DNA of 64,000 nt. It comes from Lonicera japonica. Taxonomy: Eukaryota > Streptophyta > Magnoliopsida > Dipsacales > Caprifoliaceae. The stretch's first letter is position 1; each line of letters begins with the position of its first letter. Both the position numbers and the translations under genes were made by a program. The DNA lies in assembly GCA_021464415.1 (NCBI GenBank), contig CM038470.1:30437774-30501773 (forward strand), read 5' to 3'. The notes beneath the pieces were generated by a model. It saw only the letters and a list, made by a program, of their open reading frames with translations. It made no database searches and was not told where the DNA came from. Below, piece by piece: positions 25,975-35,352 of this stretch.

Positions 25975-26006
<32 letters not shown>

Positions 26007-26547
26007 GAATTAAACATCAGTATTAATAATTATTGAACCGAAAAGATCAAAGATGCCATTTCAATCAAGGTAATGACGTTTAACCTAGATTACCCATCCA
26101 AACTTTGGGCAAGTGCAAAAATGTATATTTATAGATTTCAACCTATTGGATATTGCATAAAAGGTCTCACTAAATCAGTAACTGCTTGTTTGGTTATGGT
26201 CCACACTTATCAAACGACGTTGCCCGCCTCGTGATTCTTTTGTGGATATTCTAGTTCTTTATTTTGAATGCGTACACATCTCTTACTCTTAATAATTTCT
26301 ATTGGAAAAGAATGATATGTGATTTGAAAAACATTACATTTGGGTTTAATCTTATTTGTAGGTCCATCTTATTGAGGGGATAATTGATCAAGTTGAAGGA
26401 ACGGTTCATGTATCATGGGTCCAACCCAGAGTTTTGGGGATTCCCCAGATAAAATCTTTGCGCGATCGGCTCGACAACTGGGTGGGCAAAGTGCACACTG
26501 CTTTGTTATCAGTCGAAGCAGAAACGCCCGATTTAGTTGCATCGTAA
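15964..26547 (+). CDS. RPN9: 26S proteasome non-ATPase subunit RPN9 (PSMD13)
   Basis: Lid subunit of the 19S regulatory particle, which deubiquitinates and delivers substrates to the 20S core in cytosol and nucleus. Six coding exons join in frame: 15964-16113, 19830-20276, 22161-22241, 24123-24319, 25366-25465 and 26362-26547. The product is 386 aa, the usual RPN9 length. It starts MAALQYLDSLRNSHPELSDW. The middle is helical-repeat (TPR-like) sequence with SRQYSEKEAAISYLEGVIEK. The C-terminal third is the PCI domain, with the winged-helix part around IPLSIIAERTKLTVEDVEYL and VHLIEGIIDQVEGTVHVSWV. All introns are GT-AG; only intron 4 interrupts a codon. Introns 1-3 (3.7, 1.9 and 1.9 kb) have been enlarged by transposons and local duplications, yet every junction is intact, so the gene looks functional. 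Confidence 0.97.
16150..16850. repeat. Intronic tandem duplication, copies 1 and 2
   Basis: Two adjacent ~380-bp segments of RPN9 intron 1 (about 16155-16500 and 16530-16850) share long stretches including GTTGATTAATTT, GTAGACTGTGTT, TTTCACTAAGATTA, GGAGATTGAATCCTCT and TTCTTCAATGCCAATTTGAG. Each is followed by a CA/TA-rich run. A third copy lies at about 18465-18710. The units contain no coding sequence. Confidence 0.88.
17057..18150. repeat. Possible inverted-repeat element interrupted by a hAT element
   Basis: The left end (GAGTCCCCTACGC, then GGATACATATG and TACGTGTACGATATG) resembles the reverse complement of about 18085-18145 (GAGTTGCCTACCC, then TTGATACAGATATG and GATACGTATCGG). Together they suggest a longer-armed element into which the 17535-18029 hAT element later inserted. 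Boundaries are uncertain and no target duplication was found. Confidence 0.35.
17535..18029. mobile_element. Non-autonomous hAT element A (CAATGTTCTAAAA terminus)
   Basis: Starts CAATGTTCTAAAAATTGC and ends with the reverse complement of CAGTGTTCTAAAAATCAGGC. The 8-mer CCCATGTA flanks both ends exactly (17527-17534 and 18030-18037), diagnostic of hAT insertion. Subterminal DNA at both ends is filled with CCTAGG, GCGCCTA and TAGGCGC motifs in inverted arrangement. 495 bp, no transposase. Located in RPN9 intron 1. Confidence 0.93.
18465..18710. repeat. Intronic duplication, copy 3
   Basis: Matches the 16150-16850 units over GTTGATTAATTTGCTACCTG, TTTCACCAAGATTAGGGGTT, GGAGATCTGG, AGGTTAGGGCTGTTTTTAGG and TAGATGCTTATTG. 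It is more diverged than copies 1 and 2 and was separated from them by later insertions. Confidence 0.8.
18920..19114 (-). mobile_element. tRNA-derived SINE
   Basis: On the minus strand a perfect pol III B box, GGTTCGATTCC, follows an A-box-like GTTGCCACAGCGC, and the element ends in an A/T-rich tail (AAAAAATAAAATAAAATAAT). Direct repeats TTAGAGACTAAAATATTAT (18901-18919) and TTAGTGACTAAAATATTAT (19115-19133) flank it, a 19-bp target duplication with one mismatch, as expected of LINE-mediated insertion. About 195 bp, in RPN9 intron 1. Confidence 0.88.
20370..20786. mobile_element. MITE with CTCCAATGG termini
   Basis: The left end GATCATCTCCAATGGCATAA and the reverse complement of the right end GAACACCTCCAATGGAATAA form inverted repeats, a terminus common among small plant DNA transposons. 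417 bp, AT-rich, non-coding, in RPN9 intron 2. The target duplication is not clear (TAG/TAT), so the superfamily is left open. Confidence 0.6.
21692..21990. mobile_element. Foldback MITE, GGGCTTTTTTGAC family, copy 1
   Basis: The arms are inverted copies rich in CCCC/GGGG blocks (TTAGACTTAACCCC, TAATCATTAGACATTACCCC and their complements). The 9-mer TTGAATAAT flanks both ends exactly (21683-21691 and 21991-21999). The 9-bp duplication points to Mutator-type mobilisation. RPN9 intron 2. Relatives lie at about 23765, 49935 and 52212. Confidence 0.88.
22679..22888. mobile_element. PIF/Harbinger (Tourist-like) MITE, GGGTGCRTTT family
   Basis: Begins GGGTGCATTTGACAAAA after TTA. The right end reverse-complements to GGGTCTGATTGATT, followed by TA. 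Internal arms share ATGAGAAGTTGGAAAA and ATTGAAAAC with copies at 39564-39831 and 42833-43106. 210 bp, in RPN9 intron 3. Confidence 0.75.
23765..24080. mobile_element. Foldback MITE, GGGCTTTTTTGAC family, copy 2
   Basis: Starts near GGGGCTTTTCTGACTTTGGC and carries the same ordered blocks as the other copies (TAGATTTACCCCC, CATAAGACTTTGTCCCC, then the inverted GGGGGCAAAGTCTAACG). Its right terminus has decayed, so the end is approximate and no target duplication was found. RPN9 intron 3. Confidence 0.75.
25975..26005 (+). repeat. Run of 31 G residues
   Basis: An uninterrupted G homopolymer in RPN9 intron 5, following AAGGAAAAA. Such a run can form G-quadruplexes on the transcript strand. Its exact length is likely variable or imprecisely assembled. 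Confidence 0.9.
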
Positions 26548-27748
26548 ATTCTCTTTTCGTTTCATCAATTCACTTTGAAAAACAAATTTCTTAAATTTCT
26601 GTAACTTTAGACAGCCTGTTTAGTTACTTTGTAAGCTTTACCATTCGCATTTTGCCTGATTGATTATGTTTCGAATGTAGATGAAATTTATACACCAATT
26701 AAATTTTGGAAGGAAATTGTTGCCTGATAGGAAAACTAAATAGATAATTTGTTTACCTCAAGTATTTGTTGTTGGGTTTCTTGAGGAGTGAATACTCATT
26801 GCAACGATGATGAGGGTTAACGGATTTAATCTTGTTTGCTGGATTTGTGGAGCGAGGGTTGAGATTTCCCTGCATTTGGGGTTGGGTGTTGAAACAATAG
26901 CCGCGTTGAATGCTCGCTCTAAAAAGGCCTATTGATGGTGACGCTATAAATAGTAGAGTTGTTTAAGGTGCCATTCGAAATTGAGTTGGTGTATAAATTT
27001 ACTTTTTTAAGAATTTCTATTTGAAATGCATGCTTGATTTAATTATTTGTTGCGCTTTACAATCAAATGTGATTTGCTGACAGGTAGAAGAAATGCTTGT
27101 CTTCCTTTTTTTGAGTGTTAAATAAACTTTTAGAGTTGGATACATACATCATCTGTCTATGATGCAGGACAACGATAACACAAAGCAAAAGTTCAAATAC
27201 ACTTTTAGCAATAATAATTAATGCATGCATTTCCTACAAATAATGTTAAATCTGTTAAAAGTCGCATCATTATTACCACTAACGAATATTTAGTGGAACA
27301 TCGATATTTAGTGGCAACTTTTTTTACATGGGCAGAAAATCATGAAATGGTCTTTAATTGTCACTTTTTTTACATGGGTAGAAAATCATGAAAAGGTCTT
27401 TAATTGTCATTTTTTAACATGGGTAGAAAAATCATACAAGGTCTTTAATTGTATTTTATTTCTTCCACGTCATTTATTTAGGAAGAGAACAATAGTTGGT
27501 TTAATGGTATTAAAATGAGATTGTTTTTAAGTTTACAAGTCACTGAAAATTTCTCACTATTTCTACATAGCGAGTGGAGTACTATGCAAGCTATGTTTTC
27601 GATAAATAGATAGGATAATGTATTGACAGTTTGAAGTTAACGTTTCCTTTTGACACTAAAGATGAATTTATTATACAATTTTATTTTTTCTTATAAAAGT
27701 CATGATTTTACGACCACCATAACAAGTGGTGGACATAACAAAATTAAA
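26548..27748. other. RPN9 3' region with a probable small inverted-repeat element
   Basis: Contains the RPN9 3' UTR. At about 26685-27003 the ends ATTTATACACCAATTAAATTT and, reverse-complemented, ATTTATACACCAACTCAATTT suggest a ~320-bp MITE. At 27290-27470 three imperfect copies of TTTTTACATGGGTAGAAAATC type sequence repeat about every 60 bp. No gene is seen. Confidence 0.5.
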
Positions 27749-27756
27749 TCCATAAC

Positions 27757-27889
27757 CAATGTTTTAAAAGGCGAAAGGCGAGTTTGAGGTGTTTGGCCCG
27801 GACGAGACAGTTTCGAGGCGTATTGAGGCGTAAGCCTCATTTTTATTTTATTTTTGTCTAATAAAATCACAAAAAACATAAATTAAATT

Positions 27890-27928
<39 letters not shown>

Positions 27929-28617
27929 TTACATTATGTAGCAAAATTTTAACTAAATGTATTATTTATTTATTTTTGGTTACTTTTCAAAATATTAAAT
28001 ATCATTTAAATAAGTAACAATTTGTTTTTAAAAAAGAAAGAGAGTAATTTGCTCTAAAAAAGAAAGAAAAGAAAGAGCACATCTCACAAATTTAAGGGAC
28101 CCATGGTAAATATTTTAAATGACCAAGGACATACAAGTCATTTTGGTCTTTATAAAAACCTAAATATAAAAAATATCTCATAACGTCTTCTCCATTTGAG
28201 AATATACGACAGCAGCCACTCTCCTCTCCTCTCTCCCATCCGCCATCCCACTCTTCTTCAAAATTCACCACTGCCATCAAGATTGGAGCTTCCCTCCTTG
28301 AAACTTTCTATTTCGGGTAAGCCTCCTCCCTTCTCTAGTCTCTCTCAATCTCATTTCTTCTCCTTCGTTCTTCCATTTTAACCTAGCTGCTGCTACTTTT
28401 TCTTCTTCCACCGTGAAACCCTACCTCAGCAAAATGTCTCTCTTTCTCTCACTGCACTCACTGCAGAACGCCTCAAACGCCTCGAGGCCTACGCCTCAGA
28501 CAGAAGAGGCGTAAGACTCAGAAATTGGTCAAAAATTCACGCCTCGGAGCGTTTTTCTCTCGCCTCGCCTTGAGGCGCGCCTCGAGGCGTGCGCCTCAAA
28601 CGCCTTTTAAAACACTG
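27757..28617. mobile_element. Non-autonomous hAT element B (CARTGTTTTAAAA terminus)
   Basis: Starts CAATGTTTTAAAAGGCG and ends with the reverse complement of CAGTGTTTTAAAAGGCG. The 8-mer TCCATAAC flanks both ends exactly (27749-27756 and 28618-28625). Subterminal regions consist of GAGGCG / CGCCTC motifs in inverted arrangement. The interior has a CT-rich stretch (28215-28400) resembling a plant gene leader, which may be captured. 861 bp, no transposase. Between RPN9 and DPH1. Confidence 0.93.
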
Positions 28618-29559
28618 TCCATAACCTCCTTATTACAAGGTCAATGAGTATGCCGACCAAGATACAAATTTGTTGCGCATTTTGAAGATATTTTATTCTT
28701 GTTTCTTTAAAACGAAAGCAAAATCAAGACAAATTGGCAGACGAAAGAGATGTTTGACTTGTTGACTAATAATAATCCGCATAGAATTCGGGTTCTTTGG
28801 GGATCAACTTGTTGGGCATTTTTACACAAGTACTCGTTTGGTACTCCATGACATGTTACATGTACAAGAGTTTGCGGTAATATACTTCTTCTGTCTCAAA
28901 TTGATAGTGCTAGCATCTTTTTAGGACATTTCAAATTGATGTGTTATTTCTTTAATTGACAGCTTTAAACAATGATGAAGTTAAGATTCTGCCATCAAAC
29001 TGTTCGTATGTTTCTTTAAGCTCTCATTTGAGACGGTGAAAGAATATACTGAACACATGTTTCACAAAACATTTAAGTAGTTATTTCTTGCAAGCGGGTT
29101 TATCGTACCAGGCACAAACACAACACAAAATCAAGAAGCTATAAATTCCTTCCAAGAAGTTTGTAATTTCAAAAGTTAATTAGAACTTAATTGTAGTGCG
29201 TGTGTAATACAAGAATAAAAAGAAGCACAAAAAGAACTTAGAAGTCAACTTTCAAGATCCATTTACCACAAATATTTCACTTTAGACAACTAATACAATT
29301 ACAATTTCATGCCAATTATCATCACAGGATGCTATTTGCATGAACCCTTTTTTGTGTATTGACCTTAAATTACAATCTCAAACGAACAAAAAAATAAGAC
29401 TCTAAAAGCTACCATCATCATCATTTAGGAAAAAACCAACAACAAACAATCTGCAAAAATGTAAGCCTTGAAACACTTGCTTAGAATCAAACTCAATTAG
29501 TACCTTCACTACCCAAAGTTAGAAGGCACTCTAGGATTTCATTTGGCCTCGAGAGCTCA
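28618..29559. other. Intergenic region downstream of DPH1
   Basis: Probably includes the DPH1 3' UTR at its right end (DPH1 is on the minus strand). No gene, repeat boundary or RNA gene was recognised. Confidence 0.55.
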
Positions 29560-31589
29560 TCAAGAAGAAACACCATTATTATCATTACGAGATACAAGAT
29601 TTCTTCGTGCAGGACGAGAAGGCTTCTTCGAGTAACAAGAATTCCATTCACCTCCATCTTGCGCGTAATAATCCATTGGATAATCACCCAAATTGTCATT
29701 CTCACCTTCAACTTTAACCCCACCATTGTTACGAGCACAACAAGATTCATTTTTCCCACAATCTAAATCAACATTGCATTTCGAATTATTCAATTCATCA
29801 CTACGCAAATCATTCTTCTCACAATCCAGCCCCTCATTGCATTTCAAATCCATTTTCCCTCCCGATTTTCTCTCCCACCAACCAGGTATATCACCAAGAG
29901 CAATCTCTGCCTCGAATGGAGTCAAAAGTGGCTTGTGAAATACATCTCCCCAATCAATGGAAAGCCGAGGGCACGCGATTTGTATCCAAGCATCCACAGA
30001 ATCACCAAACAACAAGACCCTAGTAGGAGATATCTCCGACATCAAAATAACAGTCCAATCCAAGCCCTTTTCTCTCATTTTCTTCTCTAATCTATCTAAA
30101 ATTCTAGGGTTTCCTTGTCTCCCTAAAGTCCCCAACACAATCCCCCAATTTTTGGCCTCTCTAGCCTTCTCTATTGCATTCCTCCTTGATTCCTTCATAC
30201 CCTTATGATCATACTCCTCCAAGAACAAAGACCCCATGTAAGGATCGTAACGAAAAGCCTTAATTTTAGGGTTTGCAATCATAAATGCTTCTAAATGAAA
30301 TCTTCCATCTGCTACAAAAACAAGAACGATCTCATCATCAGCATCGCCCAAAGAACTCTTCGGAATAGTAGGAGCTGTACAACCGAGTACCTCACCAGCT
30401 GATAACGGCTTTGATTGGGGAACTAAAACCCTAAATCCCGACATTTCTAAATCTGACTTCGCTTGTCTAATTGCAGCCGCGAATTGAATTGTACCTACAA
30501 GAACAAGATTTCTAGTGATTATAGATACGACGTTGAGCTTTGTGATGTTAATTAGAAAATTAACATCAATTTTGATTTCGAAAGAAAAACCTTAACATGA
30601 AAACCCAAAATTTCTAACTAAGGTGCGGTTTGTTTTTATTTCTTAATTTTGAATGGAAGTCTATTCAGCATTAAGAGGTAAAAAATGGTGTTTGTTTTCT
30701 CACCACTTAATTCTCAATTGGATTAAAATTCAGTATTCAGCATTAAGAGGCAAGTTTTGTGCTACATGCTTAGCTAAATTTTCATAAATTTTCATCTCAT
30801 GGCGCCTCTAATCTTTTAATCTAGTATGTATTATTGATTGGTATCATAAAAATGTTAAAACTGTATATTGTCTATGTACTCAACATTCAGAGTCAAACAG
30901 AATCAAATACATTTTTCAGAAGTTTCGTTCAGCATTAAGCATTCATTTTTCAAGGTTGCTAAACAAATTAACCGTAAAATTGATTTTGCTGCTCTAATTG
31001 TGGCCCTAAATTCAATCGTACCTGCAAGGATTAGGTTTTTGGCAATTGCAGACTTCAGATTGAGCTTCACCGTATCGATAAGTCGACTAACATCAATCTT
31101 AATCTCAACAAAAACATAGAGGCACGGGATTACAGTCGAATCAACAGGAACAAGGCAGCTATGTCCGTAATGAATGAGCAAATCGGCGCCGAGCGCGGCG
31201 GCGGAGAGGTCGTCTACACAGCACGCGCCGTAGGTGACGTCACCTAGGACGAAACACCGTTCAACGGCGGCGTAAGCGGTGAGGATATCGGAGATGACGA
31301 GGGAGTACATGAGGAGCCCCTCGGGAAACTGGAGGGCCACCCGCTTGGCTCCCGTGGAGCGCACGCGCCAGACGCACTTATGGATCTCGAAGTTGTAGTT
31401 TGGAGGGAGGAGGGATATGGCGGCGTTGAGGGCGGGGTCGGTGGTTATTGAGTCTGGGATTTGGTTCTTTACGAAGCGCTTTGGCTGCCGCCGTGGCTGT
31501 GGTGGTGGTGGTTGGGATTGATCGCCGCCGGGAGGATTGGGATTGCTAGGGTTTAGGGTTAGGGTTGGGGGGTTTGGGTTGTTCTCCAT
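29560..31589 (-). CDS. DPH1: Diphthamide biosynthesis protein DPH1
   Basis: Radical-SAM-like 3-amino-3-carboxypropyl transferase subunit. With DPH2 it makes the first step of diphthamide synthesis on elongation factor eEF2 in the cytosol, using a [4Fe-4S] cluster. Two exons, read on the minus strand: 31589-31022 and 30494-29560, joined GCA-G|GT-ACA, giving 500 aa. The three cluster cysteine regions are present: GACCVDD (Cys123/124), LGCTAP (Cys228) and QIACPRLSIDWG (Cys364). The N-terminus is Pro-rich. The C-terminal tail is Cys/Asn-rich with two related CN-LDC-KN blocks. The start at 31589 is preferred over an upstream in-frame ATG at 31694, which would add residues encoded by a C homopolymer. 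The only intron contains degenerate copies of both neighbouring exon edges plus a MITE (see findings). The first ~60 bases include telomere-repeat-like GGTTTAGGGTTAGGG on the plus strand. Confidence 0.95.
30495..30621 (-). repeat. Degenerate copy of the exon 1 end inside the DPH1 intron
   Basis: Read on the minus strand, the 3' part of the intron aligns with the end of exon 1. The frame gives EIKIDVNFLINITKLN-VVSIITRNLVLVG against EIKIDVSRLIDTVKLN-LKSAIAKNLILAG in exon 1, about 17 of 29 identical by eye. The aligned Cys of PCLY is also kept, but the next codon is TAA. It ends in TTGTAG, the acceptor actually used. Confidence 0.85.
30622..30974. mobile_element. PIF/Harbinger-like MITE in the DPH1 intron
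   Basis: Left end GGTGCGGTTTGTTTTT; the right end reverse-complements to CGGTTAATTTGTTTAGC. TAA stands directly outside both ends (30619-30621 and 30975-30977). Arms contain CAGCATTAAG / CTTAATGCTG. 353 bp. It appears to have inserted at or near the junction between the two exon-like halves of the intron. Confidence 0.75.
30975..31021 (-). repeat. Degenerate copy of the exon 2 start inside the DPH1 intron
   Basis: The first 47 nt of the intron align without gaps to the first 47 nt of exon 2, with 34 identical by eye. Both begin GTAC. Translated in the exon 1 frame it reads GTIEFRATIRAAKS, against GTIQFAAAIRQAKS in exon 2. The duplicated GT is the donor in use. Confidence 0.88.
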
Positions 31590-31656
31590 TTTTTGAGGTT
31601 TAAGGATCCAGCTGAAAGAGATCAGTTGAAAGTTCGAATACCACTTTTGTTTTGTT

Positions 31657-31683
31657 GGGGGGGGGGGGGGGGGGGGGGGGGGG
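31657..31683 (+). repeat. Run of 27 G (C on the DPH1 strand)
   Basis: A G homopolymer about 70 bp upstream of the DPH1 start codon, so the DPH1 leader or promoter carries C27 on its sense strand. It could form a quadruplex or i-motif. Length is probably unstable. Confidence 0.9.
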
Positions 31684-31776
31684 AGGAGAGACACCCCAAT
31701 TTTTAATTCAGGTACAATGATCTCTCAAATGCCACAATTTTTCTGTTAAGACTTCATACCCAATTTCTAATGTAGC

Positions 31777-32324
31777 CATTTGCATTTGGCAAAATAATTA
31801 GTAATTTTTTATTTTTTGGATAATAGATGAATAAGGTGGCGTTTGATAAAACATCTGAAAACTGAAACTGAAAATTGAGAACTGAAAACTGAAACTGAAA
31901 AAACTGTTTGTTTACTTCTGAAAACTGTGTCTGAAAAAATGTTGTTTGTTTGAATATAATACATCTGAAAACTGAATTTTTTTTAATATGACAATTTTTC
32001 CCTTAGTAATTTATATAGATCAAATGAATGTATATATTTCAACAAAAACCCATTTGCACTTGGCAAAATAATTAGTAATTTTTTATTTTTTGGATAATAG
32101 ATGAATAAGGTGGCGTTTGATAAAACATCTGAAAATTGAAAACTGAAAACTGAAACTGAAAAAACTGTTTGTTTACTTCTGAAAACTGTGTCTGAAAAAA
32201 TGTTGTTTGTTTGAATATAATACATCTGAAAACTGATTTTTTTTTAATATGACAATTTTTCCCTTAGTAATTTATATAGATCAAATGAATGTATATATTT
32301 CAACAAAAACAGTCAACTGTGTAT
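31777..32324. repeat. 274-bp tandem duplication across a transposon end
   Basis: The segment starting CATTTGCATTTGGCAAAATA at 31777 recurs at 32051 with very few differences. It includes 58 bp of flanking DNA, the TAA target site and the left end of the Harbinger-like element, so the duplication happened after insertion. Confidence 0.9.
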
Positions 32325-32560
32325 ATATTTCAACAAAAACAGCAAAAAAAAAAAAGCAGGTCCTATTTTATTTTAAATAAAGTATAGCTGTTTTCATAGC
32401 TTTAATTTGATCATTCTACTACATGATTGTTAATATTTTATAAAGGCCAGTAGCTGTCCCTCATTATATAATTACATAACCACCCAAAAAAAAAAAAATA
32501 TATTGTGTCACCGCCTTGTCTCCCTCAGAAAATTTCATATATATCATACGCCCCCCCCCC

Positions 32561-32595
<35 letters not shown>

Positions 32596-33100
32596 CCACG
32601 AAAAAACAGAGGTTATAGAAAATGATTCCATGAAAAAAAGCTTTATCAAAATCCAATTCCATGATGTTTCGGAGAAATTATTCTATTTCAAAATCCAAAC
32701 CAAAGCAAGAAGACATCCAAAAACGAATCAAAAAAAGCCCTAAAAACGAATTAAACACCTAAATTAGCCACGAAGAATAATGAAGGGAGATAAATAACTG
32801 TACCTCCGAAATCGTCTGTGGAAGAGAGAAGCTTGAAGACGCGGCAGAGGCAGCAACAACGTTGTCTGGGAGAATGAGAAGAAGAGAAGCGGCGTTTGAG
32901 CGAGGATAAAATGGGTAATCATCATTTAAGCGTTTTCAGATTTCAGTTTTAAGTGGTAATCTCACCACTTAAAAATTTTTACACAAATTTTCAGATCTCA
33001 ATCATATATTACTTTTTTTTTGTCAGTCAAACACCCCATATACCACTGAAATCTGAAAACTTTAAGCTTTCATATTTTAGATGGCTAAACAAACACCACC
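31835..33100. mobile_element. PIF/Harbinger-like non-autonomous element
   Basis: Left terminus GGTGGCGTTTGATAAAAC; the right end reverse-complements to GGTGGTGTTTGTTTAGCC. TAA lies outside both ends (31832-31834 and 33101-33103). Subterminal CTGAAAACTGAAACTG repeats are abundant. Around 32800-32910 a GC-richer block, read on the minus strand, looks like a plant leader exon ending in a GT donor, possibly captured. No transposase. The original element was about 270 bp shorter, before the tandem duplication at its left end. Confidence 0.75.
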
Positions 33101-33103
33101 TAA

Positions 33104-34340
33104 GTGTATATTATTTGTTTGATGACAAGTAAGCATATGTTTACATACTTACTAAATGACAAATAAATAAGGTATTTTCAAGTTTTTACTAGCTCAATAT
33201 CATACGAATGAACAAATAGAATGTTTTTAAATTTTTTGTGATGTGTAAATAATAGTCATTATTTTTAATCTTTAAATTCAGACAAGTAAACAAACACATC
33301 TTGAATTCCTCAACATACACCACATTGCCTCAAATTTTAGGGTGGGATGTCAGATTATGTGGTGTTTTGAAGCTAGTAGCTACGCAGTGCGGCATTTGTA
33401 CTTTTCCTCTCCCCTTTTATTTCTCTCTACACGCTTTCTTCTCCTTTACTCCCTTTAAACTCTACCTCTAAAAGTACCACACAATATTCATTTGTTTTTC
33501 TTACCACGCAATTATCATACTACTATTTTAACAAAAAAGTAAGTAGGGACAATATGACATACTTAGTGTATTAGCATGCTCATGAATTGACAATTTTAAT
33601 CACTCCCCAACAACGGAAAGTAATTGTTCAGATCTCTCAGCACATGAGGATCTTAACCTTCTGATACTATATTAATAATATAGAAAATAGAGAATTTTTA
33701 TATTGAATTGATAAATGTGTGAACCATTACAATGAAAAAGGACTTATATAAGCTTGTACGAGACATAAATAAGGAATGCAAAATCACTTAAAAATGAAAA
33801 ATAGGATCAAGGGAGTTTGAAGAAGATTTAGATTTGATTAAATCAATTATATACCTAATCTAAGATATTTATATATGTTAACACTGAGCATTAAAGTAAA
33901 AACTCAAATCAAAGCGTTAATGAAAGACTCCAATATAATCAATTTGAGTGAGTGTTTAGGATAAACACAATGTTTCATTTATCAATAATTTATTATAACA
34001 CAAGCAAGTTTTATGCATCATCTATACTAAAATAGAATGCATCAGAACAAGTTTTAAACTCATTTGCGCAAAATCACATTTCAAAAAGCAAATTACACTT
34101 CAATAATTTTGCGATTTTGATCTGTATCTTTCAAATACCTAGAACCAAGCTTGATTATTTTCAACTCTTAGAAGCTAGTTAGAAAGAGTTTTGAACATTT
34201 TAAAGTAGCCCAAAACAAAAAATCAAGAATTTGGGAGGTAACCTCAAAATTCAGAACAATCGGAGATGTCTTGGGTTCGAGTCATACCAAGAAAGGAGAT
34301 ATATAAATTTTAGTTATTGTAGTTTAAAAGAAGAGGCTTA
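33104..34340. other. Intergenic, no gene recognised
   Basis: AT-rich. At about 34228-34290 a stretch with GGTAACCTC, then TCGGAGATGTCTTGGG and TTCGAGTC, resembles pol III A and B boxes and may be a SINE remnant, but no flanking duplication was found. Confidence 0.5.
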
Positions 34341-35349
34341 GGTGTTGTTTAATAACATTACTTAAATCTGATAACTTAGAAGTGGTTTTAAAGTTGTTTG
34401 TTAACAAAAAAAAAATATAAAAATTAAGTGCCAACTTAAATTTTTCCACTTAAAACTGAAAATTTTTATCAAAAGTTTTAATAGGTAAATTTCCCACTTA
34501 AAACTAAAATCTTAATTTTAAAAAGGAGAAAATACATATTTTACCTTTTTATGACACTTATTCTCACATCTCTCGCTTTCTTTCACTTTCCAGTAGTCAT
34601 TTAGATCCAGGTTACTCTTTCACCTCTCTCCTCTTGTTATTGAACTTTGCGGTGTGCATTTGGCTATTGAGTATTGAATATAGATACAACCCCAACAGAG
34701 TAGCTCGACAGTTCGTATTTGCCAATTCAAAAAGAATTCGAAGTGCTTTTCTTGCGCTTATTTACCAATCTGTGCTTGTTTAGCTTCCATCCGAAAACAC
34801 TAAAAAAAAGCTGCCTGTCCCTGTAAAATGGCATATTAGTTCTAATATCCGGAAGCTGTTGAGAGTTAAATTGAAATGCAATTGTGCAATGACCGACCAA
34901 CTTTGCCTTTTTCTATTTTTGGAATTAATTGTTTTGTCCACTGTATTAGAGGTTTTCGGATTTATGCTTATTTCTGTTTTTCACTGTTTGGTTGTTAAGA
35001 ATAGAAAAGGGGAAGGAAAAAGAAAATATTGTTCATTGTAAGTTTCTTGGGTCCTAAATATTTCCCTTGTTTAGTGGAGGTTCTTATGTATTGGTGGTAA
35101 GTAAAGTATATCCAAGATTAAGGTTTTTTTTTTTATACTTATAGTTTAAATTATATGGTCTTTTTTATTTTCATTTAGAATTATGTGATACAAATAAACT
35201 AATAAGGACAAAATTGTCGTACTAAAATTTTTTCAGTTTTTAGATGTGTTATATTCAAACAAACAACATTTTTTTTAGATACAATTTTTAGAACTTAAAA
35301 AAGTAGTTTTTTTCAGTTTCAGTTTTCAGTTTTTTTATCAAACGCAATC
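34341..35349. mobile_element. PIF/Harbinger-like non-autonomous element
   Basis: Left end GGTGTTGTTTAATAAC; the right end reverse-complements to AGATTGCGTTTGATAAAAA. TTA lies outside both ends (34338-34340 and 35350-35352). The right arm carries the same GAAACTGAAAACTG-type subterminal motif as the 31835-33100 element. 1,009 bp with no recognisable transposase. The frame at 34859-35041 has no family match. Confidence 0.72.
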
Positions 35350-35352
35350 TTA

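Noticed and set aside
28092..28381. Small open frames in the hAT element interior
   Set aside because: CT-rich leader-like sequence inside a non-autonomous element, with no protein features.
30903..31021. Exon 1 of DPH1 reading through to a stop at 30903 as a truncated protein
   Set aside because: Splicing 31022 to 30494 keeps frame and restores all three cluster cysteine regions; the read-through segment is intron and MITE sequence.
31590..31694. Upstream DPH1 start adding MSLLPPPPPP
   Set aside because: The residues come from a C homopolymer in the leader; the downstream ATG gives a normal DPH1 length and N-terminus.
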